Origin: DATHWB01 sp046565785 | Lineage (GTDB): Bacteria; Actinomycetota; Acidimicrobiia; Spongiisociales; ZC4RG35 | DNA: 15,460 bases | Direction: 5' to 3' | Assembly (NCBI GenBank): GCA_046565785.1 | Contig: JBKHXZ010000283.1 | Span: 1-15,460, forward strand | Shown: piece after piece, positions 6,746 to 13,961 of the stretch | Position numbering within the stretch: the first letter of the stretch is position 1 | Layout of the letters: each line of letters begins with the position of its first letter | Notes under the pieces: generated by a model | Seen by the model: the letters and a program-made list of their open reading frames with translations, nothing else | Told to the model about the DNA's origin: nothing | Databases searched by the model: none | Position numbers and translations under genes: made by a program

Positions 6746-7903
6746 ATGCGCCGGTTGATGCGACCGGCGATGGTGATGGCTGTCATCGCCTTCGGGACGC
6801 GGGTGGACCCGGTGCTCGGCATCGCCGTGGCGGTCGCCGTGTGGGGAGCGACCAGTTGGATCGTGCCGTTCAGGACGGTGGAGGGAGTGGAAGGGTGGCG
6901 GCATCTCCCGTCCCGGGCGCTGTTCGGTGAGGAGGTGGAGGCCACGCTGGAGATCCACGCCTCGTCGCGGGTTCCCTGGCTGGCCGTGACCGACACCCAT
7001 CCGTTCGATTTCGGGGAGTCCCGACGCTGGGTGACCACCCTCGCCGCCGGGCAGACCAGGACCCACACCGTCGTGTTCCGGGCGGCCAAGCGGGGCCTGC
7101 ACCGGATCGGGCCGGCGGTGGCCGTCGGCGGGGACGCCTTCGGGGCGAGAACGGTCCAGCGCACCGTGGTGCCGGCCTCGACGATCCTCGTCTATCCCCG
7201 GATCGTTCCGCTGGAGACCGTCGAGTTGGCGGCCGGAGCCCCGCTGCCGTTGATCCCGACTCGGGTGCCTCTGTACGAGGATCCCACCCGGGTCGTCGGA
7301 GTACGCGAGTACCGGGCTGGTGACCCGATGCGCCGCGTTCACTGGTCGGCCACCGCCGCCTCCGGCGTTTTGCAGGTCAAACAGCTCCGACATGCCGTCG
7401 CCCGCGACGTCGTGGTGCTCGTCGATCTCGGCAAGGACTCTCATCCCTCTCCCGGACGTCGCCGCTCGGCGGAACTGGCAGTCACCGTGGGGGCGTCGCT
7501 GGTCGACCACCTCGTCGTGCAGCGCGCCGAAGCGGCCGGGCTGCGGATTCTGGCCCACGACACTCCCACCGGACGTAGCTCGGTGACCGCGGTGAGTCCT
7601 GGACGGGATCAGGCGCGGCTGGCTCGCATGCTCGAACACCTCGCCCGCAGCGACCTCACCGACCTCGAAGGGCTCGACAGCCTGTTCCAGCCCGCAACCC
7701 TTCCGTTCGGGTCTTCGGTGGTTCTCGTCACCGGGCGGGCCGATCGCCGCCATGTGCTGGGGGTGATGGGGCTGCGGAAGTTGGGCATGTCGGTCACTGT
7801 GGTCCTCACCGCCTCGGAATTTCACCGGGACGACGGCGGGCTCGAGCGGTTGGGGGTTCCCGTCCGTCACGTTGGTCGTCTCGCCGAGATGGTGGGACTG
7901 TGA
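6746..7903 (+). CDS. DUF58 domain protein (MoxR partner)
   Basis: The 385-residue protein begins with two hydrophobic stretches (about residues 8-18 and 24-40) that probably anchor it in the membrane. An Ig-like segment follows ('EEVEATLEI', 'RGLHRIGPAVAVGGDAFG'), then the diagnostic DUF58 motif 'REYRAGDPMRRVHWSATA' at 187-204 and a von Willebrand A-like strand 'DVVVLVDLGKDSH' near 221. In the common three-gene cluster of MoxR, DUF58 and a transglutaminase-like membrane protein, this is the middle member. Its role is not well defined; cell-envelope functions have been proposed for the family. The start lies one base after the moxR stop, and its TGA overlaps the GTG of the next gene, so the three are surely one operon. 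Confidence 0.9.
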   Translation: MRRLMRPAMVMAVIAFGTRVDPVLGIAVAVAVWGATSWIVPFRTVEGVEGWRHLPSRALFGEEVEATLEIHASSRVPWLAVTDTHPFDFGESRRWVTTLAAGQTRTHTVVFRAAKRGLHRIGPAVAVGGDAFGARTVQRTVVPASTILVYPRIVPLETVELAAGAPLPLIPTRVPLYEDPTRVVGVREYRAGDPMRRVHWSATAASGVLQVKQLRHAVARDVVVLVDLGKDSHPSPGRRRSAELAVTVGASLVDHLVVQRAEAAGLRILAHDTPTGRSSVTAVSPGRDQARLARMLEHLARSDLTDLEGLDSLFQPATLPFGSSVVLVTGRADRRHVLGVMGLRKLGMSVTVVLTASEFHRDDGGLERLGVPVRHVGRLAEMVGL

Positions 7904-9270
7904 CAACGGCAGTCTTCGGCCTGTTCGGCGCCCTGTTCGGCGTCTCCGTCGCCTCCGTTTCCGGCCAGGTACGTCCGTGGCTCCCTGGCCTCGTCGGGGC
8001 GGTGGCCGCGGTCCTCGCGTCGTTGTACCGCCACGGCGGTCTCCGGCCCCCGCCGATCGGTGTGCGCATCCTCGCGCTGATGGTTCTGGTCAAGGTCACC
8101 CAGGTCGTCACCGGCGGACGAAACGGTGTCGATGTCGAGTTCGTGGCGGCCGCCCTGGTCGGGGTCATCGCCTGGGGGGCCGCGGCCGGCACGATGTCGG
8201 ATCTGGAGGCGACCGCCCGAGGTATCGACACCAGCGACGGCCTCAGTCCATTACAGCGGATCCGCATGCGTGCCACCTCGTTGGCCGTGGTCGCCGTCGT
8301 CTGTGCCGCGTGGGGACTGGTCGGTGTCCGCGGACTCGTCGACCTCCGCCGCCCGGCGGTGACGGGGATGTCACACGCGCCGTTTGCCTACGTCGTCGTT
8401 TCGATGCTGGCTCTCGGGGTTGTCGCCTACCGGGCGGAGGCACGACGCTGGCAGCGGGACGGTGCCACGGTCGATCCGGACGTTCCGGTCCGCTGGATGC
8501 AGACGGCGGTCGGCGTGGTGGCGCTGGCGGCGGTATCCGGGATGGCGGTCACCGTCGTGGTTCCTGGGGCGAGTGCGATTCCGGCTCGCGGGCTTGCGGC
8601 GTCGGGTCGAGTCGGGGAGTGGGTCAACGAGAGACTCGGGGCGTTGGGCGAAGCCTTGGACACCGACGCCGCACCAGGAGCCGGAGACGGTGGCGGACTT
8701 GCAGCTCCGGCCTTCGAGCCGGTGGAGCCGGTCGTACCGTGGGTCGGCGATGTCGCGCTGTGGCTGATGCTGGCAGGCATCTTCGCCTGGGTGATCGTCC
8801 GCGCCCGACGTTGGAAAGGGTGGACGCCACCGGATGAGGTGGAGGAGAAAACCGGGCTTGTTCGGGTGGCGCGCCTGTTGTGCCAGGAGCTGGTCGAGGT
8901 GATCCAGGCGCTGGTCACCGCTCTCGCTCGCCTGTGGCGGCGAACACGCGGTCGGCAAGCGGGCGCGGCGGAAGACATCGAGGAAGGACTCGCTGTCTCC
9001 GGGTGGCGGCGTTGGATTCCCGGCGATCCGATCCGCCGACGGATCGCCGATGCGTACGAGGCGGCCCGGGGCGGGCTCGTCGCAATGCACGGGCCGGCTC
9101 GTCTGTCGGAGACGCCGGGAGAGTTCGCCGACCGGATGGACACTGTCCCGTTTACCGCCGTCACCCGCCTGTACGAGGAGGCTCGCTACTCCGATCACAT
9201 CCTCGGGATCGAACACGCCACCGCGGCCGAAGACGCCGCCCGTCGGATCGAACCCGGCGCAGGGACGTGA
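7900..9270 (+). CDS. TgpA-like membrane protein with DUF4129-like tail, lacking the transglutaminase domain
   Basis: The 456-residue protein occupies the slot usually held by a TgpA-type transglutaminase in MoxR/DUF58 clusters. It has about six N-terminal membrane segments (roughly 3-20, 26-43, 54-70, 80-97, 126-146 and 162-178, with a further one at 203-222), an outside stretch of only ~60 residues (223-282) rich in Gly, Ala and Pro, a last membrane segment (284-301), and a cytosolic tail. The tail (378-450) resembles DUF4129: 'IRRRIADAYEAARGGL', 'ETPGEFADRM' and 'LYEEARYSDH'. Ordinary TgpA proteins carry a Cys-His-Asp transglutaminase domain between the last two membrane segments; the space here is far too short and holds no Cys or His. 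The GTG start overlaps the DUF58 stop in GTGA. Function unknown. Confidence 0.85.
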   Translation: MTTAVFGLFGALFGVSVASVSGQVRPWLPGLVGAVAAVLASLYRHGGLRPPPIGVRILALMVLVKVTQVVTGGRNGVDVEFVAAALVGVIAWGAAAGTMSDLEATARGIDTSDGLSPLQRIRMRATSLAVVAVVCAAWGLVGVRGLVDLRRPAVTGMSHAPFAYVVVSMLALGVVAYRAEARRWQRDGATVDPDVPVRWMQTAVGVVALAAVSGMAVTVVVPGASAIPARGLAASGRVGEWVNERLGALGEALDTDAAPGAGDGGGLAAPAFEPVEPVVPWVGDVALWLMLAGIFAWVIVRARRWKGWTPPDEVEEKTGLVRVARLLCQELVEVIQALVTALARLWRRTRGRQAGAAEDIEEGLAVSGWRRWIPGDPIRRRIADAYEAARGGLVAMHGPARLSETPGEFADRMDTVPFTAVTRLYEEARYSDHILGIEHATAAEDAARRIEPGAGT

Positions 9271-9318
9271 GACGGCGGACCGATGCCGTTCGGCCCTGGT
9301 GGCGGGCGGTGTGACGGG

Positions 9319-9324
9319 TATGTT
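9319..9324 (+). promoter_or_regulatory. -10 box for a leaderless Pat-like transcript
   Basis: TATGTT is followed by seven bases and GTG at 9332, giving a leaderless start. The box contains the ATG at 9320, so transcripts from this promoter would begin downstream of that codon and use GTG 9332. No clear -35 element is seen. Read-through from the upstream operon is also possible, since the gap after its stop is only 61 bases. Confidence 0.4.
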
Positions 9325-9331
9325 CCGGTCC

Positions 9332-12058
9332 GTGGCTGCATACCCAACCGAATACGAGCTCGACATCGTGACCCGCACCGGTGAAGCGGTACGAATCCGA
9401 CCCATCACCCCTGACGACGGCGACTTGCTGGTCGACTTCTTCGAGCGTCTCGGACCCGAAAGCCGCTATTACCGATTCTTTCGGGTGAAAACGTCGCTGC
9501 CCCCCGAAGAGGTCGCCTACTTCACCACCGTCGACTATTCGACCCGGATGGCGCTGATAGCCCTCTACGACGGTCGCATGGTGGGCGTGGCGCGCTACGA
9601 CGCCGAACCGGAAACGCCGGACGTGGCCGAGGTGGCGTTCTCGGTCTCCGACGAGATGCAGGGTCACGGCATCGGCACTTCCCTGCTGCAACTGATCACC
9701 GCTTACGCGCGTGATCACAGCATCACCCGCTTCCGGGCGTTCGTGTTGCCCGAAAACGTGCAGATGATGCGGGTGTTCCGTAACTCTGGATACGAGCTGA
9801 AACGTACCGTCGAAGACGGGATCTTCACCGTCGACTTCCCGGTCGCCTACACCGACGACGCCCGGGCGGCGGCGGAAGAACGGGAACGCCGGGCGGTCAC
9901 CGCCTCGGTGTTGCCGCTGTTCTTTCCCCGGTCGATTGCGGTGATCGGGGCCAGCACCCGCGAGGGCTCGATCGGCAACACCCTGTTCCGCAACCTCCTC
10001 CATCACGGTTTCACCGGAACCCTGTATCCGGTCAACCCGCGCACCCAGGTGGTGAACGCGGTACGGGCCTATCCGTCGATCAAAGACGTCCCCGACCAGG
10101 TCGACCTGGCGTTCATCGTCGTTCCCGCAGAGCAGGTGCTCGACGTGGTGCGGGAATGTGACGAAGCGAACGTGCGCGGACTGGTCGTCATATCAGCCGG
10201 GTTTTCGGAGGTGGGTGGGGAGGGCCCTGCTCGCGAAGCCGAACTGCTGGACCTGGTGCGCAACGCCGGCATGCGGATGGTCGGTCCCAACTGTATGGGC
10301 CTGCTGAACACCGCTCCGTCGGTGAGCATGGACGGAACCTTCGCCCCCGTGTTTCCCCCTGCCGGCAACGTGGCCATGTCCTCGCAGTCGGGAGCGCTGG
10401 GGATCGCCATCCTCCAATACGCCCAGCAGACCGGGCTGGGGATCAGCCAGTTCGTTTCGGTGGGCAACAAGGCCGATGTATCCGGTAACGACCTGCTCAT
10501 GGCGTGGGAAGACGACCCGCAGACCGACGTCATTCTGTTGTATCTGGAGTCGTTCGGGGCACCGCGTCGGTTCGCCCGCATCGCGCCGCGGGTCGCACGG
10601 AAGAAGCCGATCGTGGCAGTGAAGTCGGGACGGACCGCCACCGGCAGCCGCGCCGCCTCGTCTCACACCGGGGCGCTGGCATCCCTCGACGTGGCCGTGG
10701 ACGCGCTGTTCCGTCAGACCGGGGTGATCCGGGTGGACACGCTGGAGGAACTTTTCGCGGTCGGTCAGCTTCTGTCGACGCAGCCGGTTCCGAAGGGACG
10801 GCGGGTGGGTGTCGTCACCAACGCCGGAGGTCCGGGCATCCTCGCCGCCGACGCGTTGGAGGCACAGCAGCTGCGAATCCCCGAACTCTCCGACGCCACC
10901 CAGCGACGACTGCGGGAGAAGCTTCCGGCCGAGGCTTCGGTCAGGAACCCGGTCGACATGATCGCCGGGGCCGGAGCCGACGAGTTCGCGCATGTGGTCG
11001 AGACGATGCTGCACAGCGGGGAGGTGGACTCGCTGTTGGTGATCTACGTGCCCACTTCGGCCACCGGTGTCGAACGGGTGGCGAACGCGTTGCGGGAGGT
11101 GGCAGAGAGCTACGACGGTCCGACCACCCTGCTGTCGGTGTTCATGCGGGCAGAGATGGCGGGCGATCATCTCCGGTCCGACCTGGTCAAGATCCCCACC
11201 TTCCAGTTCCCTGAGGCCGCCGCCATCGCCCTCTCCCGGTCGGTCGGATACGGAGAGTGGTTGCAGCGCGACCCGGGAGGGGTGCCCGAGTTGGACGGCG
11301 TCGACACCGACGCCGCTCGGGCGGTGGTCGAAGAGGCGGTTCGACGGAATCCGGACGGGGTGTGGCTCGAGCCGGAAGAGACCGAACGGGTGCTGGCCGC
11401 CTTCGGGCTGTCCCTCCCGCAGACGTTTGTGGCGTCGACCCCGGACGAGGCGGTTGCGGCCGCTGAACGGATCGGTGGTCCGGTCGTCCTCAAGGTGATC
11501 TCGGCCTCGGCGCTGCACAAGTCGGACGTTGGCGGAGTCCTTCTGGACGTCGACGGCGAGACCGCAGTGCGGGACGGGTTCGCGTCGGTGACAGCCGCGG
11601 TGGACGACAACGACGGTGTGCTCGTCCAGGAGATGATTCGTGGCGGCCACGAGATCCTGATCGGGGTCACCGAAGACCCCAACTTCGGCCCGTTGATCGT
11701 CTACGGGCTGGGTGGGGTGTACGTGGAACTGCTCAAGGACGTCGCATTTCGACTGAATCCGATCACCGATGTCGACGCCAGGGAGATGATCACCGAAATC
11801 AAGGGTGCCCGACTTCTGGAGGGTTACCGGGGTTTCCCCGCGGGTGATACCGACGCAGTCGTCGACACCTTGCTCCGGGTGTCGGCGATGGCCTCCGCCT
11901 TCCCCGAGATCGCCGAGATGGATCTGAACCCGGTGATGGTGTTGGAGCCGGGCGACGGAGTGCGAGTGGTGGACGCCCGGATCAAGGTCAAGCCGGTCCG
12001 CCGAGGCTGGTTCCCAGCGATCGACGATCTCCCCGCCGTGGTGCGCCGACCGCGGTGA
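9332..12058 (+). CDS. Pat-like protein: N-terminal GNAT acetyltransferase fused to ADP-forming acyl-CoA synthetase-like domains
   Basis: The 908-residue protein has a GNAT domain (about 15-175) with acetyl-CoA loop 'QGHGIGTSLLQ' (Gln110-Gly115). A CoA-binding Rossmann domain starts near 195 ('AVIGASTREGSIGN'), followed by succinyl-CoA ligase-like domains ('VGPNCMGLLNT', 'SSQSGALGIAIL', 'VTNAGGPGILAADALE') and an ATP-grasp domain from about 690 ('VVLKVISASALHKSDVGGV', 'EMIRGGHEILIGV', 'EMDLNPVMV'). Salmonella Pat has the reverse order; Streptomyces lividans PatA, which acetylates and inactivates acetoacetyl-CoA synthetase, is described with GNAT first, as here. The likely role is lysine acetylation of AMP-forming acyl-CoA synthetases. 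His445 in 'SSHTGALAS' corresponds to the phospho-histidine of true ADP-forming synthetases, so synthetase activity is not excluded. An ATG at 9320 would add four residues; I chose GTG 9332 because of the leaderless -10 box. Confidence 0.88.
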   Translation: MAAYPTEYELDIVTRTGEAVRIRPITPDDGDLLVDFFERLGPESRYYRFFRVKTSLPPEEVAYFTTVDYSTRMALIALYDGRMVGVARYDAEPETPDVAEVAFSVSDEMQGHGIGTSLLQLITAYARDHSITRFRAFVLPENVQMMRVFRNSGYELKRTVEDGIFTVDFPVAYTDDARAAAEERERRAVTASVLPLFFPRSIAVIGASTREGSIGNTLFRNLLHHGFTGTLYPVNPRTQVVNAVRAYPSIKDVPDQVDLAFIVVPAEQVLDVVRECDEANVRGLVVISAGFSEVGGEGPAREAELLDLVRNAGMRMVGPNCMGLLNTAPSVSMDGTFAPVFPPAGNVAMSSQSGALGIAILQYAQQTGLGISQFVSVGNKADVSGNDLLMAWEDDPQTDVILLYLESFGAPRRFARIAPRVARKKPIVAVKSGRTATGSRAASSHTGALASLDVAVDALFRQTGVIRVDTLEELFAVGQLLSTQPVPKGRRVGVVTNAGGPGILAADALEAQQLRIPELSDATQRRLREKLPAEASVRNPVDMIAGAGADEFAHVVETMLHSGEVDSLLVIYVPTSATGVERVANALREVAESYDGPTTLLSVFMRAEMAGDHLRSDLVKIPTFQFPEAAAIALSRSVGYGEWLQRDPGGVPELDGVDTDAARAVVEEAVRRNPDGVWLEPEETERVLAAFGLSLPQTFVASTPDEAVAAAERIGGPVVLKVISASALHKSDVGGVLLDVDGETAVRDGFASVTAAVDDNDGVLVQEMIRGGHEILIGVTEDPNFGPLIVYGLGGVYVELLKDVAFRLNPITDVDAREMITEIKGARLLEGYRGFPAGDTDAVVDTLLRVSAMASAFPEIAEMDLNPVMVLEPGDGVRVVDARIKVKPVRRGWFPAIDDLPAVVRRPR

Positions 12059-12084
12059 CGCCGTCGCACGCAGCAGCCTCGCTC

Positions 12085-12090
12085 TAGCCT
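12085..12090 (+). promoter_or_regulatory. Possible -10 box for the acyl-CoA synthetase gene
   Basis: TAGCCT lies 26 bases before the GTG at 12117 and would give a leader of about 20 bases containing the AAGGAGG ribosome site (12103-12109). The upstream element is weak. It would let the synthetase be transcribed apart from the acetyltransferase gene. Confidence 0.35.
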
Positions 12091-12102
12091 CAGCCGGGTT
12101 CG

Positions 12103-12109
12103 AAGGAGG
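12103..12109 (+). promoter_or_regulatory. Strong ribosome binding site deciding the GTG 12117 start
   Basis: AAGGAGG lies seven bases before GTG 12117 and 16 before the next in-frame ATG (12126), so it favours the GTG. It is the strongest Shine-Dalgarno sequence in the window, in contrast to the leaderless-looking starts upstream. Confidence 0.6.
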
Positions 12110-12116
12110 GCCAGTC

Positions 12117-13739
12117 GTGCCGAACATGACGGATTACGAAGCGACCCGCGCCTCGTTCCGATTGGACGTGCCGGAGTGGTTCAACGCCGCCATGGACGTG
12201 GTCGATCGGCGGGCTCGGACCGAACCGGAACGTCTTGCGTTGCGGATGGTCTCCCCTGATGGACGGCACGCAGACGACTACACCTTCGACGACCTCCGAC
12301 GACGGTCCAACCGGACCGCCCACATGCTCTCCGACCTGGGAGTGCGCAAGGGTGATCGCATCTTCCTCATGCTCCCTCGGGTGATCGGGTGGTACGACGC
12401 GATGCTCGGTGCAATAAAGCTGGGAGCCATCCCGATGCCGGGAACCACCCAGTTGAAGACCAAGGACGTGGCGTACCGCATCGCCCGCGCCGAGGCATCG
12501 GTGGCGGTAACCGACCCGGAAGGAGCGGTGGTGGTCGAAGCTGCTGCCGCCGACTGTCCGTCCCTGACCACCCTTGTGACGATGGGCGGAGAGGTGGACG
12601 GGTGGTATACCGGCGACGCTCTCCGTGACGGGGCCTCGCCCGAAGACCCGCCGACTGACCCGACCGCCTCGTCTGATCCGATGTTGATCTACTTCACCTC
12701 CGGTACCACCGGGAACCCGAAGATGGTGCTGCACACCCAGGCGTCCTACGGGATCGGTCACCAGATCACCGCCCGGTTCTGGCAAGACCTCGGCCCGGAC
12801 GACCTGTTCTGGGGTGTGTCCGATACCGGATGGGCCAAAGCCGCCTGGTCGAAGCTCTTCGGGCAGTGGACGCTGGGGGCGGCGGTCATGGCGTGGAACG
12901 CACGAGGCAAGCCCGACTTCGACCAGATGTTGCGGATGATCGTCGATCACCAGGTGACCGTCTTTTGCGCACCGCCCACCATCTACCGCAACTTCGTGAC
13001 CCGGGACCTCTCGCAATACGACTTCACCAGGCTGCGACACTGTCTCGCTGCCGGCGAAGCACTGAACCCGGAGACGTTCAACTCGTGGAAGGCCGCCACC
13101 GGCACCGAGATCCACGACGGCTACGGACAGACCGAGACCGTCAACCTGTTGGCGAACTATCCGTGCATGCCGATCAAGCCCGGTTCGCTCGGCAAGCCCA
13201 CGCCGGGTTTCGAAGTGAGGGTGGTCGACGCCGACGGCACACCCTTACCCCCCGGGAGTGAGGGCCAGATCGCGGTCAAGGTGCGGCCGGAACGGCCGGT
13301 GGGTCTCTTCGTGGAGTACTGGCGCGATCCGGAAGCCACCGCAGCCGCACATCTGGGCGACTACTACCTGACTGGCGACCGGGCGCGGGTCGACGAAGAC
13401 GGATACTTCTGGTTTGTGTCGCGGGCCGACGACGTGATCATCTCCGCCGGCTACCGGATCGGTCCGTTCGAAGTCGAGAGCGTGATCATGGAACACCCGG
13501 CGGTTCAGGAAGTGGCGTGCATCGGGATCCCCGACCCCGAACGAGGGGAGGTGGTCAAGGCGTTCGTGGTGCTGGGTCCCGGGTACGCAGGTTCTGATGA
13601 GCTCGCTCTCGAGATCCAAGAGCATGTCAAAGCCAACACCGCTCCATACAAGTACCCCCGGCAGGTCGAGTTCATCGACGAACTGCCAAAAACGGTCTCC
13701 GGAAAGATCCGCCGCATCGAACTCCGCGAACGGAGCTGA
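12117..13739 (+). CDS. AMP-forming acyl-CoA synthetase (medium-chain/ACSM-like)
   Basis: The 540-residue member of the adenylate-forming (ANL) superfamily activates a carboxylic acid through an acyl-AMP to the CoA thioester. It has the P-loop 'FTSGTTGNPK' (193-202), 'SDTGWAK' (235-241, common in acetyl- and medium-chain synthetases), A5 motif 'GYGQTE' (335-340), 'LTGD' (418-421), hinge region 'SAGYRIGPFEVES' (443 on) and the terminal 'PKTVSGKIRR', where Lys530 is the adenylation lysine. P524 to K530 fits PX4GK, the motif recognised by Pat-type acetyltransferases. Overall it resembles the medium-chain ACSM group more than acetyl-CoA synthetase Acs, which is ~100 residues longer. The exact acid is unknown. 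It lies 58 bases after the Pat-like gene and ends eight bases before a strong hairpin. Confidence 0.92.
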   Translation: MPNMTDYEATRASFRLDVPEWFNAAMDVVDRRARTEPERLALRMVSPDGRHADDYTFDDLRRRSNRTAHMLSDLGVRKGDRIFLMLPRVIGWYDAMLGAIKLGAIPMPGTTQLKTKDVAYRIARAEASVAVTDPEGAVVVEAAAADCPSLTTLVTMGGEVDGWYTGDALRDGASPEDPPTDPTASSDPMLIYFTSGTTGNPKMVLHTQASYGIGHQITARFWQDLGPDDLFWGVSDTGWAKAAWSKLFGQWTLGAAVMAWNARGKPDFDQMLRMIVDHQVTVFCAPPTIYRNFVTRDLSQYDFTRLRHCLAAGEALNPETFNSWKAATGTEIHDGYGQTETVNLLANYPCMPIKPGSLGKPTPGFEVRVVDADGTPLPPGSEGQIAVKVRPERPVGLFVEYWRDPEATAAAHLGDYYLTGDRARVDEDGYFWFVSRADDVIISAGYRIGPFEVESVIMEHPAVQEVACIGIPDPERGEVVKAFVVLGPGYAGSDELALEIQEHVKANTAPYKYPRQVEFIDELPKTVSGKIRRIELRERS

Positions 13740-13746
13740 TGTTCTG

Positions 13747-13773
13747 TCCCCCAACGGGCTTCGCCCTGGGGGA
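13747..13773. terminator. Terminator-like hairpin after the acyl-CoA synthetase gene
   Basis: TCCCCC and GGGGGA enclose the inner stem GGGC-TTC-GCCC, giving a strong hairpin eight bases after the TGA of the synthetase. It lacks a U-tract. It is also the first member of the hairpin array (type iv), so termination may be only one of its roles. Confidence 0.5.
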
Positions 13774-13777
13774 AAGA

Positions 13778-13961
13778 GTGTTGAGGATGTTCTCTCTGTC
13801 CCCCCGGAGCGAAGCGATGGGGGGGACGGGCCGGCCTGTGGCGGGCCAGGGGGGCATCGCGAGCGAAGCGAGCTCGTGAACCGTCTGTCTCGCGGACTGC
13901 CCCCCTCTGCCTCGCCTGGCGGCTCGGCTGTCTCCCCCCAGCGCTGCGCTGGGGGGAGAAA
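13778..13961. repeat. Tandem unit A of the hairpin array
   Basis: The unit runs from the GTGTTGAGGAT landmark to just before its second copy. Its hairpin iv (13931-13959) is perfect, with 14-base arms TCTCCCCCCAGCGC around a single central base. GCGAAGC occurs near the tip of hairpin i (13809) and inside the loop of iii (13863). Hairpin ii has one G-G mismatch. Confidence 0.7.

Noticed and set aside
6737..7906. 389-residue minus-strand frame opposite the DUF58 gene
   Set aside because: It mirrors the DUF58 gene almost exactly and has no family features.
10193..12127. 644-residue minus-strand frame opposite the Pat-like gene
   Set aside because: A His/Gly/Arg-rich shadow of a well-conserved coding region, with no motif of its own.
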